From: Ovoidimarina sp050299695
Lineage (GTDB): Bacteria; Pseudomonadota; Alphaproteobacteria; Rhodobacterales; Rhodobacteraceae
NCBI GenBank assembly: GCA_050299695.1
Contig: JBNKWI010000001.1
Location: 1-64,000, forward strand
Direction of reading: 5' to 3'
Length of the DNA stretch: 64,000 nucleotides
In this document: piece by piece, positions 15,638-23,585 of the stretch
Numbering within the stretch: position 1 is the first letter of the stretch
Layout: every line of letters starts with the position of its first letter
Notes under the pieces: model-generated
Databases searched by the model: none
The model's input: only the letters and a program-made list of their open reading frames with translations
Told to the model about the DNA's origin: nothing
Program-made: the position numbers and the translations under genes

Positions 15638-15653
15638 TTGTAGCAAACTACAA
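15638..15653. promoter_or_regulatory. Inverted repeat upstream of fic
   Basis: TTGTAG-CAAA-CTACAA is a perfect 6-bp inverted repeat in an AT-rich stretch about 75 bp before the Fic start and just upstream of the small convergent gene. A second weaker pair (TATAG and CTATA) lies at 15672-15696. It is a likely promoter/operator; the factor is unknown. Confidence 0.4.
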
Positions 15654-15725
15654 TCCTCGCGCGGCACTTTATAGTAAACGCCGGATACGCTATAGAGTGC
15701 GGCGCGAACCCAAGAAAGCTATGAA

Positions 15726-16895
15726 GTGCGATACGAAGACTTTGCCGAAGGTGCGAGCGGGCATCTCATCCCCACGGTCTACGACGAACGGGCTTTCGTT
15801 CCCGATCCACTGCCTCCAGAACTCGATCTCGGCAAGCTCGCCTTCGCGCTTGCCGACGCAAGGGCGGCCATGGGCGAACTTCGAGGCGCCTGTCGCCGTC
15901 TCGCCAATCCCGACATCCTGATAAGCCCGCTGCAAAGGCTTGAGGCCCAGACCTCCTCTGCGATGGAAGGCACCTTCACCACGGCCGACGAACTCGCGCT
16001 CGCCGATGCGGGGATCGCAACCAACCCCACCTCGGACGCCATCGAAGTTGCAAACTACAAACGCGCGCTTCGCTGGGCATCGCGCGAACTCAAGACCCTG
16101 CCGCTTTCCGGGCGTCTCCTCAAGGGCACGCACCGCATCCTGCTCGACGGCGTTCATCGCGCTCGTGGTCGCGACAAACAGCCCGGAGAATATGCCCGAG
16201 ATCAGAACATGATCGGCGGCACATCGATCCGCGATGCCCGCTTTATACCGCCTCCGCCGAAAGAAACCGAGGCCTGTATGGCCGCGTTCGAAAAGTATCT
16301 GAACCGGCCGCAGCCGGAGCAGTCGCAAGGGCTCATCGACCTTGCGCTCGCGCATTACCAAATCGAGACGATCCATCCTTTCGCCGATGGAAACGGGCGC
16401 ATCGGGCGCATGCTGATCTCACTCATGGCTGTACAAACGGGCCTTTTAGACATCCCGGCCCTCTACATGAGCCCTGAAATCGAACGTCGGAAAGACGAAT
16501 ATATCGACCGCCTCTACCAGGTATCGGCGAACAGCGCGTGGGAAGGCTGGATCGGCTACTTCTTCGAGGTTCTGGTTGCCTCATGCACCCGTACCGTTGG
16601 CACGATCGACCGTCTTCTCGATCTCCAGTCGGACTACCAGGGCCGCGCGCGGAAGATCTCACGCAGCGCCAATCTCGGCGTCGTCATCGACAGGTTGTTC
16701 GAGCAGCCGTTCGTACGAGCAAGCAATGTCGTTGAGTGGACCGGTGTCACCGATGCGGCGGCTCGAACGCTGATCCGCCAACTCGGTTCGCTCGGCATCC
16801 TCACAGAGGTTTCGAACACCTATCCGACAATTTGGCTCGCCGCCGACCTTCTACGCTTGGCAAGGCCCGACTACGAAGCCGCGATGGCAAGCTGA
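15726..16895 (+). CDS. Fic-domain protein (AMP/NMP-transferase) with N-terminal inhibitory motif
   Basis: The 389-residue protein contains the complete Fic motif HPFADGNGRIGR at residues 217-228, with catalytic His217, so it should transfer AMP or another nucleotide to target hydroxyls. Residues 77-82 (SSAMEG) match the class II inhibitory motif (S/T)xxxE(G/N), whose Glu blocks ATP binding until released. The C-terminal ~90 residues look like a winged helix (VVIDRLFEQPFVRASNVVEW, then DAAARTLIRQLGSLGILTEV). That is a common Fic architecture. It starts with GTG, the first start in frame. It lies between the deoD pair and convergent sdhB. The target protein is unknown, and no antitoxin gene adjoins it. 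Confidence 0.9.
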   Translation: MRYEDFAEGASGHLIPTVYDERAFVPDPLPPELDLGKLAFALADARAAMGELRGACRRLANPDILISPLQRLEAQTSSAMEGTFTTADELALADAGIATNPTSDAIEVANYKRALRWASRELKTLPLSGRLLKGTHRILLDGVHRARGRDKQPGEYARDQNMIGGTSIRDARFIPPPPKETEACMAAFEKYLNRPQPEQSQGLIDLALAHYQIETIHPFADGNGRIGRMLISLMAVQTGLLDIPALYMSPEIERRKDEYIDRLYQVSANSAWEGWIGYFFEVLVASCTRTVGTIDRLLDLQSDYQGRARKISRSANLGVVIDRLFEQPFVRASNVVEWTGVTDAAARTLIRQLGSLGILTEVSNTYPTIWLAADLLRLARPDYEAAMAS

Positions 16896-16906
16896 ACCCG
16901 GCAGGT

Positions 16907-17686
16907 TCACACCATCCGCTCGACCATCATCTTCTTGATCTCGGCGATGGCCTTGGCCGGGTTCAGCCCCTTCGGGCAGGTCTTCGCGCAGTTCATGATC
17001 GTGTGGCAGCGGTAGAGCTTGAACGGATCTTCCAGGTCGTCGAGCCGTTCGCCCGTCGCCTCGTCGCGGCTGTCGATGATCCAGCGATAGGCGTGCAACA
17101 GCGCGGCAGGGCCCAGATAGCGGTCGCCGTTCCACCAGTAGCTCGGGCAGGAGGTGGAACAGGAGGCGCACATCACGCATTCATACAAGCCGTCGAGCTT
17201 CTTCCGGTCCTCGATCGACTGCCGCCACTCGTGCTCGGGCCGCGAGGTGGTGGTCTCGAGCCAGGGCATCACGCTGGCGTGCTGCGCGTAGAAATGCGTC
17301 AGGTCCGGGATCAGGTCCTTCACGACATCCATATGCGGCAGCGGGTAGATCTTCACGTCGCCCTTGATCTCGTCCATGCCGTAGATACAGGCCAGCGTGT
17401 TGATCCCGTCGATATTCATCGCACAGGAGCCGCAGATCCCCTCGCGGCAGGAGCGTCGGAAGGTCAGCGTCGGGTCGATCTCGTTCTTGATCTTGATGAG
17501 CGCGTCGAGAACCATCGGCCCGCAAGTGTCCATGTCGACGAAATAGGTGTCGACGCGAGGGTTCTGCCCGTCATCGGGGTTCCAGCGATAGATCTTGAAG
17601 GTGCGCAGGTTCGTGGCACCTTCGGGCTTCGGCCAGGTCTTGCCGGTGACGATCCGGGAGTTCTTCGGAAGGACGAATTCGACCAT
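16907..17686 (-). CDS. sdhB: Succinate dehydrogenase iron-sulfur subunit
   Basis: The subunit carries electrons from SdhA flavin to ubiquinone via [2Fe-2S], [4Fe-4S] and [3Fe-4S] centres on the inner face of the membrane. The 259-residue protein shows all three cysteine clusters: SCREGICGSCAMNIDGINTL then AC, CVMCASCSTSCPSYWW, and CHTIMNCAKTCPKGLNPAK. I chose the ATG at 17686 (MVEFVLPKN), with GAGGT upstream. It is the last gene of the sdhC-D-A-x-lipoprotein-sdhB operon, 10 bp after the lipoprotein gene. It is convergent with fic, with only 11 bp between stops and no obvious terminator. Confidence 0.97.
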   Translation of the reverse strand: MVEFVLPKNSRIVTGKTWPKPEGATNLRTFKIYRWNPDDGQNPRVDTYFVDMDTCGPMVLDALIKIKNEIDPTLTFRRSCREGICGSCAMNIDGINTLACIYGMDEIKGDVKIYPLPHMDVVKDLIPDLTHFYAQHASVMPWLETTTSRPEHEWRQSIEDRKKLDGLYECVMCASCSTSCPSYWWNGDRYLGPAALLHAYRWIIDSRDEATGERLDDLEDPFKLYRCHTIMNCAKTCPKGLNPAKAIAEIKKMMVERMV

Positions 17687-17696
17687 GTCGCTACCT

Positions 17697-18038
17697 CTAG
17701 GCTGCACCTGCCAGGATCCGGGGCAGCACCAGCGGCCCGGCATCCTCGACGAAGCATTGAATGGTGTCCGGCCGCCGAGCGATCTCGATCACGAGCTGCA
17801 CGGTTTCCGGGGACGGCGTCCGCGCCACCGCGTCGGAGGCGATCGAAACGATTTCCGAGCCCGACGCGTTGTCGATGATGCAATCGGTCACCGGCGTGAT
17901 CGGCACGCCCGGAAAGCGGGTCTCGACCACGTTGTTCACCACGCCCCGCGCCGATTCCCGCGCCACGGCGGTGCCGACCGGCGTGTCGCAGGCGGCGACG
18001 GCCATAACGAGAGCGACGATCAACGGAAGTCTAGGCAT
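17697..18038 (-). CDS. Putative lipoprotein encoded inside the sdh operon
   Basis: The 113-residue product has a signal peptide ending in a lipobox (MPRLPLIVALVMAVAAC, acylation at Cys17). The soluble periplasmic region has two cysteines (PVTDCIIDNA and IQCFVEDA) that could form a disulfide. An equivalent small gene between sdhA and sdhB is familiar in Rhodobacteraceae, so it is part of the native operon rather than an insert; its role is unknown. I chose the ATG at 18038 to give the lipobox; it overlaps the stop of the upstream gene by 8 bp. A periplasmic lipoprotein within an inner-membrane complex operon might aid assembly, which is speculation. Confidence 0.7.
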   Translation of the reverse strand: MPRLPLIVALVMAVAACDTPVGTAVARESARGVVNNVVETRFPGVPITPVTDCIIDNASGSEIVSIASDAVARTPSPETVQLVIEIARRPDTIQCFVEDAGPLVLPRILAGAA

Positions 18039-18498
18039 CCCTGAGTATGTCCTTCCCGAAACGATCATCGACTTGCTCAATCGCCTCGTTAAGCTTCAGA
18101 ATATTCATGACTAGCTCCGACTTGACCTCATCTGAGGCGTTTCCGGCATCGTGTAGGATATGCCCAATCTGCTCGCGGTAGCGCGCTTTATTGTACTGAA
18201 TGTCCGCAAGTAGCCTGCCCGTACCCGTCGAGAGGCCGTCGTACTCTATCAACTCGCCCAAATGCCACATCGCGTCCTTCACGTCGGCGTGGCTGTCTTG
18301 CAGTGCAACAATCAAGCTGGAGTGGTTCCGCCAGTCCGCCTGTTTGAGCATCTCAACCGTTTTCGCGGAGAAATAGACGTGTTTTAGAGCCCGCCGAATG
18401 GCGATGACTTCATCCTCTTTCTTCTTCTCTGCATGGCGCAAAATCGCACCTCTGATGGCCTCGAAGAATGACAATGCGTCACCAATCGAAATGCCCAT
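18031..18498 (-). CDS. Hypothetical helical protein inserted between sdhA and the sdh lipoprotein gene
   Basis: The 155-residue soluble protein (MGISIGDALSFFEAIRGAIL...) is predicted mostly alpha-helical, with many charged residues and no signal peptide, membrane helix or recognised domain. Its ATG shares one base with the sdhA stop (TGATG), and its end overlaps the next start by 8 bp, so it is seamlessly coupled. The DNA is less GC-rich than the sdh genes: my hand count for 18121-18360 is 136 of 240 G+C, about 57%. I infer a horizontally acquired passenger gene that uses sdh transcription. I do not recognise a family; a defence or toxin-neutralising role is possible but unsupported. Confidence 0.65.
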   Translation of the reverse strand: MGISIGDALSFFEAIRGAILRHAEKKKEDEVIAIRRALKHVYFSAKTVEMLKQADWRNHSSLIVALQDSHADVKDAMWHLGELIEYDGLSTGTGRLLADIQYNKARYREQIGHILHDAGNASDEVKSELVMNILKLNEAIEQVDDRFGKDILRDA

Positions 18499-20300
18499 CA
18501 ATACACCCGCGCCTTCGGGGCAATCTTCTTCAGGTCGATCCCGCCCTCATCATGCCCCGTCAGCGGATCGAGATGCACCGGCCGGTAATCCAGCGTCACC
18601 TTCTCGCCCACCAGAGCCAGCGAATGCTTGCGCCATGCCTCGTCGTCGCGCGACGGGTAATCCTCATGCGCGTGTGCCCCGCGGCTCTCCTTCCGCGCCT
18701 CGGCGGCGACGATCGTCGCCAGCGCGTTCGGCATCAGGTTGGTCAGTTCCAGCGTCTCCATGAGATCGCTGTTCCAGACGAGGCTCCGGTCGGTGACGGA
18801 GAGATCGTCCAGCTTCGCCGCCACCGTGTACATCTTCTCCACGCCCTCCGCGAGCGTCTTGTCGGTCCGGAACACCGCCGCGTCGGCCTGCATCGTCTTC
18901 TGCATCTCGAGCCGCAGCTCGGCGGTCGGCACCGTGCCCTTCGCGTGGCGCAGCCCGTCGAACCGCTCCAGCGCCTTGTCGATGGAAGCCTTGTTCGCGG
19001 CCGGGACCGGCGCCGCCGCATCCACGACCTGTCCGGCCCGGATCGCCGCCGCGCGGCCGAACACCACGAGGTCGATCAGCGAGTTCGAGCCGAGCCGGTT
19101 GGCGCCATGGACAGAGGCGCAGCCCGCCTCGCCCACCGCCATCAGGCCCGGAGACACCCGGTCGGGATCCTTCTTGGTCGGGTTCAGCACCTCGCCCCAG
19201 TAGTTCGTGGGAATGCCGCCCATGTTGTAGTGCACCGTCGGCAGGACCGGGATCGGCTCCTTGGTAACGTCGACGCCCGCAAAGATCCGCGCGCTCTCGG
19301 AAATCCCAGGAAGCCGCTCGTGCAGCGTCTCGGGCGGCAGGTGGTTCAGGTGCAGGTGGATGTGGTCCTTCTGCGGCCCCACGCCGCGGCCCTCGCGGAT
19401 CTCGATGGTCATGCAGCGCGACACCACGTCCCGCGAGGCGAGGTCCTTGTAGGTGGGCGCGTAGCGCTCCATGAACCGCTCGCCCTCGGAGTTGGTCAGG
19501 TAGCCGCCCTCGCCGCGCGCGCCTTCGGTGATCAGGCAGCCCGCACCATAGATCCCGGTCGGGTGGAACTGCACGAACTCCATGTCCTGCAATGGCAGCC
19601 CGGCCCGCGCCACCATGCCGCCGCCATCGCCGGTGCAGGTATGCGCCGAGGTCGCCGAGAAATACGCGCGTCCGTAACCGCCCGTGGCCAGAACCGTCAT
19701 CTTCGCGTTGAAGACATGGATCGTGCCGTCGTCGAGTTTCCAGGCCACGACGCCCTGACACGCCCCGTCCTCGGACATGCTCAGGTCGATGGCGAAATAC
19801 TCGACGAAAAACTCCGCCTTCTGCTTCAGCGACTGGCCGTAGAGCGTGTGCAGGATCGCGTGGCCGGTCCGGTCCGCCGCCGCGCAGGTGCGCTGCACCG
19901 GCGGGCCCTCGCCGAATTCGGTGGTGTGGCCGCCGAAGGGGCGCTGGTAGATCTTGCCCTCCTCGGTGCGCGAGAACGGCACCCCGTAATGCTCGAGCTC
20001 GTAGACCGCCTTCGGCGCCTCCCGTGCGAGGTACTCCATCGCGTCGGTATCGCCCAGCCAGTCCGACCCCTTCACGGTGTCGTACATGTGCCACTGCCAG
20101 TGGTCCGGCCCCATATTCGACAGCGAGGCCGCGATCCCGCCCTGCGCCGCCACGGTATGCGAGCGGGTCGGGAACACCTTGGTGACGCAGGCCGTCCGGA
20201 GCCCCTGCTCGGCCATGCCCAGCGTCGCCCGGAGGCCCGCTCCCCCGGCACCGACGACGACCACGTCGTAGGTATGCGTCTCGTATTCGTAGGCAGCCAT
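18498..20300 (-). CDS. sdhA: Succinate dehydrogenase flavoprotein subunit
   Basis: The catalytic subunit oxidises succinate to fumarate (TCA cycle, complex II). The 600-residue protein has the FAD-binding start YDVVVVGAGGAGLRATLGMA, the covalent-flavin histidine in TRSHTVAAQGGI, and the active-site regions FHPTGIYGAGCLITEGARGE and VHGANRLGSNSLIDLVVFG. I chose the ATG at 20300 (MAAYEYETHTYDV), which gives the standard length. It lies 11 bp after sdhD and overlaps the following hypothetical gene by one base. Expression is presumably driven from the sdhC promoter region with its TGTGATCACA pair. Confidence 0.98.
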   Translation of the reverse strand: MAAYEYETHTYDVVVVGAGGAGLRATLGMAEQGLRTACVTKVFPTRSHTVAAQGGIAASLSNMGPDHWQWHMYDTVKGSDWLGDTDAMEYLAREAPKAVYELEHYGVPFSRTEEGKIYQRPFGGHTTEFGEGPPVQRTCAAADRTGHAILHTLYGQSLKQKAEFFVEYFAIDLSMSEDGACQGVVAWKLDDGTIHVFNAKMTVLATGGYGRAYFSATSAHTCTGDGGGMVARAGLPLQDMEFVQFHPTGIYGAGCLITEGARGEGGYLTNSEGERFMERYAPTYKDLASRDVVSRCMTIEIREGRGVGPQKDHIHLHLNHLPPETLHERLPGISESARIFAGVDVTKEPIPVLPTVHYNMGGIPTNYWGEVLNPTKKDPDRVSPGLMAVGEAGCASVHGANRLGSNSLIDLVVFGRAAAIRAGQVVDAAAPVPAANKASIDKALERFDGLRHAKGTVPTAELRLEMQKTMQADAAVFRTDKTLAEGVEKMYTVAAKLDDLSVTDRSLVWNSDLMETLELTNLMPNALATIVAAEARKESRGAHAHEDYPSRDDEAWRKHSLALVGEKVTLDYRPVHLDPLTGHDEGGIDLKKIAPKARVY

Positions 20301-20311
20301 CTTCAGTCCCT

Positions 20312-20683
20312 CTAGAGCGCGATACGGGCGATCGCGAACAGACCCGTCGCCGCCATCGCATAGCACAGACAGGTCACGCCGATGATCAACGCCTTCCGCG
20401 CGATCCCGCCGGCATAGTCCTCAATCATCACCTGCGCGCCGTTCTTGAAATGCATGAGCCCGACCGCGATGGTCAGCCCCGTCACGATCGCCGGGAACGG
20501 GCGCGCGAAATGCGCGACCACCACGTCATGGGGCTGGCCGAGCATCGGCCCCACCGTGAAGACGAAGAACGGCACCAGGAGCAGGAGCCCCACCGACGAC
20601 ACCTTCATCTCCCAGAAATGATGCGTCCCGTCTTTCGCGGACCCGAGCCCGGCCGCACGCTTTCTTTCGGTCAGATAGGCCAT
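20312..20683 (-). CDS. sdhD: Succinate dehydrogenase membrane anchor subunit D
   Basis: The 123-residue protein has three hydrophobic helices (VGLLLLVPFFVFTVGPML, FPAIVTGLTIAVGLMHF, ALIIGVTCLCYAMAATGLFA) and the conserved HFKNGAQVMIEDY segment near the haem and quinone site. Together with SdhC it anchors SdhAB to the inner membrane and binds haem b and ubiquinone. It lies 12 bp after sdhC and 11 bp before sdhA in the same operon. Length and topology are normal for alphaproteobacterial SdhD. Confidence 0.93.
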   Translation of the reverse strand: MAYLTERKRAAGLGSAKDGTHHFWEMKVSSVGLLLLVPFFVFTVGPMLGQPHDVVVAHFARPFPAIVTGLTIAVGLMHFKNGAQVMIEDYAGGIARKALIIGVTCLCYAMAATGLFAIARIAL

Positions 20684-20695
20684 TGTCTTCTCCCC

Positions 20696-21079
20696 TCAGA
20701 CCAGGATCAGCGTCAGGATCGTCAGAACGACGGACCCGCCCAGGCACGCGATGCCGAGCTTTTCCGCAGTCGGAATGTCGAGCGCGTAACCCATGTCGAA
20801 GATCAGATGCCGGATACCCGCCAGCGTGTGGTACCAGAGCCCGAGGACCGAGAGCGTCATGACGAGGTCGCCGAACCAGGACGTGATCACCCCGTCGGCC
20901 ATCGCGAAGTATTCCGGCGAGGTCGAGGCGGCGAGCAGCCACCAGACGATCAGCAGCGCCGCGACGATCAGCGCATTGCCGGTGATGCGCGTCAGGATCG
21001 ACGTCATCGATGTCAGCTGCGGCCGGTAAACGGTCAGATGAGGGGACAGAGGGCGGTTGCCCCGGTTCACGTCGGCCAT
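20696..21079 (-). CDS. sdhC: Succinate dehydrogenase cytochrome b556 subunit
   Basis: The 127-residue protein starts MADVNRGNRPLSPHLTVYRP, the family signature SPHLxVYRPQLTS, and has three membrane helices. HTLAGIRHLIFDMG supplies the haem-ligand histidine. I chose ATG 21079, preceded by a near-perfect Shine-Dalgarno sequence (AAGGAGAGGC), over an upstream in-frame start at 21103. It is the first gene of the sdh operon. The leader and promoter region upstream carries two dyads and a pair of TGTGATCACA palindromes about 130 bp from the ATG. Confidence 0.95.
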   Translation of the reverse strand: MADVNRGNRPLSPHLTVYRPQLTSMTSILTRITGNALIVAALLIVWWLLAASTSPEYFAMADGVITSWFGDLVMTLSVLGLWYHTLAGIRHLIFDMGYALDIPTAEKLGIACLGGSVVLTILTLILV

Positions 21080-21146
21080 GGCCTCTCCTTCCGGGCTCCA
21101 CAAGGGAGGTATCGGGATCGTCCTTGCCAGTTTTGAACGCCGGTGT

Positions 21147-21197
21147 CACGGGGTACGTCCCCCGTGCGTTGCGATCTTTTGGCGCAATGTGCCAAAA
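21147..21197. promoter_or_regulatory. Two dyads in the sdhC leader/promoter
   Basis: CACGGGG-tacgtc-CCCCGTG (21147-21166) and TTTTGGC-gcaatgt-GCCAAAA (21177-21197) are separate perfect inverted repeats between sdhC and the TGTGATCACA pair. They could be operators or leader hairpins; no factor is assigned. Confidence 0.45.
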
Positions 21198-21207
21198 AGT
21201 TTTCACT

Positions 21208-21238
21208 TGTGATCACACGGCTCCCGCGTGTGATCACA
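21208..21238. promoter_or_regulatory. Paired TGTGATCACA operator upstream of sdhC
   Basis: Two TGTGATCACA palindromes start at 21208 and 21229, 21 bp apart (two helical turns). They are embedded in a larger perfect inverted repeat with arms TGTGATCACACG and CGTGTGATCACA around 7 bp. An equivalent pair lies upstream of sucC. The near edge is about 129 bp from each gene's ATG in both cases. A shared TCA-cycle regulator is inferred. Confidence 0.7.
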
Positions 21239-21286
21239 TATTTTGCGCCAGGCATGGGAAATGCCCGGCGCCATAGCAGGATCGGG

Positions 21287-21688
21287 TCAGGCGGCGTTGC
21301 CGCGCAGCGCGAAAAACACGCCGGACGCCAGCAGCAGGAGCTGGAATTCCATGCCCGTCCAGGGGCCAGGAACGTGAACGAGATAGAGCGCACCGATCAT
21401 CACGATGGCGATGGAAGCGCCGGCCGCGCGGGTCAGCAGATCGCCCAGCCGTCCGGCCAGAACTCCGCCGCCGAGAAGGCCGAGACCCCCGAAGGTCTCG
21501 CCGAGCGCAACCAGCGTCCAGATCGCGAGGGGGAAGCCCAGCGCTTCCGCGCCACCGGACAGGTCGGCCAGTTTCAGGACGCCGTGATAAAGGAAGGTCG
21601 CCGCCACCGGCAGGCGGATCAGCCAATGCGCCCAGCCGGCAACCGGAAGGGCGAGGCTCGTTTCAGTGTTCGTCGCTTGCGTCGTCAT
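21287..21688 (-). CDS. DoxX-family membrane protein
   Basis: The 133-residue protein has four hydrophobic helices and the DoxX-family start (WLIRLPVAATFLYHGVLKLA), with the conserved GxxEtxGGLGLLGG region (ALGETFGGLGLLGGGVLAGR). Members are small integral membrane proteins linked to quinone or redox functions, but this one's activity is unknown. I chose ATG 21688. It lies between the mch gene and the sdhC promoter on the same strand, with a 119 bp gap after mch, so it may have its own promoter. Confidence 0.8.
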   Translation of the reverse strand: MTTQATNTETSLALPVAGWAHWLIRLPVAATFLYHGVLKLADLSGGAEALGFPLAIWTLVALGETFGGLGLLGGGVLAGRLGDLLTRAAGASIAIVMIGALYLVHVPGPWTGMEFQLLLLASGVFFALRGNAA

Positions 21689-21807
21689 GGTTCGGGCTCC
21701 GAAACGTAAAAGTTGACTGCCGACCAAATCGGTCGAGCCTGACAAGACATCAACTCGGCGTCTCAGCGCAGCCACTGTTCGCAAATGCGCGACCGCCACT
21801 CGGCGCG

Positions 21808-22836
21808 CTAGACCGGCACCAGCGCCCAATAGTCCAGGTCGAGCAGCACGTCGGGCAGGTACTTTCCATCGGCGCCCTTCAACTCGAAAGCCGCGCCCTT
21901 GCTTGCCACCAGCCGGAGCCGAAGCGCCCCGACCCCGGGCGCGCCCGTCTCCGCCTTGTCCAGCACCTCGGACCAGGCCCGGACGGTATCGCCCGCGAAA
22001 CAGGGGTTGGCATGCGCCCCCCCGTTCAGCGCCACGATCATCTGCGCATTGGCGAGCCCGTTGAAGGACAGCGCACGCGCGAGGCTGATCACATGCCCGC
22101 CGTAGATCAGCCGCTTGCCGTCCTCGCGGACGGTGGCATCGAAATGCACCTTCGCGGTGTTCTGCCAGAGCCGCGTGGCCAGCATGTGCTCGGCCTCCTC
22201 GACCGTCACGCCGTCCACATGGTCGATGGTCTCGCCGACCTCGTAATCGCCCCAGCGATGCGGCTCGCCCGCCAACGCGAAATCGTACCCGCCGAAATCA
22301 AGCCCCTCGGGCACCACCAGCCGCTCGGCCGGCACCGCCTCGGCCAGATCCGGCACCACCGCTTCGGGCCCCTCGGATCCGGGCTCGCGCTTTCGCACCA
22401 TGACCCATCGAACATAGTCGAGAACCGCGGCGCCGTGTTCGTCGCGTCCGGTCGTCCGGACCCACACGACACCGGCCTTGCCATTCGACAGCTGCCGCAG
22501 CCCGATCACTTCGGACTCCGAGCACAGCGTCTCGCCTGGAAAGACCGGCCGCAGCCAGCGCCCCTCGGCATAGCCCAGATTCGCCACGGCGTTCAGCGAC
22601 ACATCCGGCACGGTCTTGCCGAACACGGTGTGAAACACGATCAGGTCGTCGAGCGGCGACGCCGGCAACCCGCAGGCCCGCGCAAAGGCGTCCGACGAGT
22701 AGAGCGCGCCCCGCGCCGGATAGAGCGCGTGGTAGAGCGCCCGCTCGCCCCCCGACAGCGTGCGCGGCACGCCATGGCGGATCACCTCGCCCAGCCGGTA
22801 GTCCTCGAAGAACCGGCCCGCATTGGTCTTGGTCAT
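21808..22836 (-). CDS. mch: Mesaconyl-CoA hydratase (beta-methylmalyl-CoA dehydratase)
   Basis: The enzyme hydrates mesaconyl-C1-CoA to beta-methylmalyl-CoA in the ethylmalonyl-CoA pathway. The 342-residue protein starts with GRFFEDYRLGEVIRHGVPRT and carries the MaoC/hot-dog segments LDDLIVFHTVFGKTVPDVSL and HMLATRLWQNTAKVHFDAT, consistent with the double-hot-dog Mch family (about 340 residues). Its position with mcl2 in one minus-strand run, and ccrA and ecm nearby, strongly supports the specific assignment over a generic MaoC dehydratase. It starts 4 bp after the DUF1737 gene stop. Expected to be cytoplasmic. Confidence 0.92.
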   Translation of the reverse strand: MTKTNAGRFFEDYRLGEVIRHGVPRTLSGGERALYHALYPARGALYSSDAFARACGLPASPLDDLIVFHTVFGKTVPDVSLNAVANLGYAEGRWLRPVFPGETLCSESEVIGLRQLSNGKAGVVWVRTTGRDEHGAAVLDYVRWVMVRKREPGSEGPEAVVPDLAEAVPAERLVVPEGLDFGGYDFALAGEPHRWGDYEVGETIDHVDGVTVEEAEHMLATRLWQNTAKVHFDATVREDGKRLIYGGHVISLARALSFNGLANAQMIVALNGGAHANPCFAGDTVRAWSEVLDKAETGAPGVGALRLRLVASKGAAFELKGADGKYLPDVLLDLDYWALVPV

Positions 22837-22840
22837 GTCG

Positions 22841-23044
22841 TCAGAGGCTCCCGAGTTTCACATCCGGCCGGTATTCGCCCGGCACCTCCTTCACCACGGC
22901 CTGGGCGCAGCGCATCACACCATTGGCCGCGTCATAGGCGTAGGACGGCCCGCCATGGAGCTCCCAGCCTTTCGACAATGCCTCGGTGACCTTGTGGCAG
23001 AAGGCGGAGGTGTCGTCCCCGGTCAGCAATCTGTAGGCCTTCAT
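22841..23044 (-). CDS. DUF1737-domain small protein
   Basis: The 67-residue protein (MKAYRLLTGDDTSAFCHKVT, then ALSKGWELHGGPSYAYD) matches the compact DUF1737 pattern: a 'YRLLTG-D-..FC..V...L..GW..hG.p' core occupying nearly the whole protein. Function is unknown. I chose the ATG at 23044 rather than a longer upstream frame because it begins exactly at the domain. It lies 4 bp after the nnrU stop and 4 bp before mch, clearly within the mcl2-nnrU-DUF1737-mch run. Confidence 0.8.
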   Translation of the reverse strand: MKAYRLLTGDDTSAFCHKVTEALSKGWELHGGPSYAYDAANGVMRCAQAVVKEVPGEYRPDVKLGSL

Positions 23045-23048
23045 CGCC

Positions 23049-23585
23049 TCACCCGAACGGCCAGCGGCCGAGACCCCAATGAATGAAGCCGATCGCCAGA
23101 TAGACACCGGCCGAGATCATCAGCAGTTTGAACGACCCGAACAGCGACCCGCCCTGCCAGGGCTCGTAGCCCGGCTCGCGCGCATTGATGACCGCCATCT
23201 CGACCAGCGCCCAGACCGCCATGGAGCCGAACAGGATCACCCCCGCCAGGTCGCCATTCGCCACGAGATGCGCCACGGCCCAGACGACAACGCCGGTCAG
23301 CATCGGGTGCCGCAGAACCCGCCGGAGCGAACTCTTCGAGCTTCCCGCCCCCATCAGGATCACCGCGATCAGCATCAGGAGGTTATTGAGATGCACCCCC
23401 CAGGAGGGCGGCGCGTAGACCGGGACATAGTCCATCCCGCGGAACCCGAACACGATCAGCACCAGCCCCGCCAGAATCGCGAGGGCCGAGACGCCCTTGC
23501 CGAACCGCGCATGCAGGTCGGGCAGCAGGCGCTTGTAGAGATGCCCAGCCCACCAGAGCGCGATCCCGGCGATCAAAAGGCTCAT
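23049..23585 (-). CDS. NnrU-family membrane protein
   Basis: The 178-residue protein has about five hydrophobic helices and NnrU-family features: a start rich in helix (MSLLIAGIALWWAGHLYKRL), the loop PPSWGVHLNNLLMLIAVIL and SSLRRVLRHPMLTGVVVWAV with the RHPM segment shared with NnrU/isoprenylcysteine methyltransferase-like proteins. NnrU was named in nitrate/nitrite metabolism, but no denitrification genes are seen here. Its start overlaps the mcl2 stop by 4 bp (ATGA), so it is translationally coupled to the malyl-CoA gene. Confidence 0.8.
   Translation of the reverse strand: MSLLIAGIALWWAGHLYKRLLPDLHARFGKGVSALAILAGLVLIVFGFRGMDYVPVYAPPSWGVHLNNLLMLIAVILMGAGSSKSSLRRVLRHPMLTGVVVWAVAHLVANGDLAGVILFGSMAVWALVEMAVINAREPGYEPWQGGSLFGSFKLLMISAGVYLAIGFIHWGLGRWPFG

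Noticed and set aside
15672..15696. TATAG/CTATA pair as a second fic operator
   Set aside because: The arms are short and AT-rich. It is mentioned only with the stronger palindrome.
18468..20315. 615-residue plus-strand frame
   Set aside because: It is antisense to sdhA; repeated RH/RR-rich composition is typical of the reverse of GC-rich genes.
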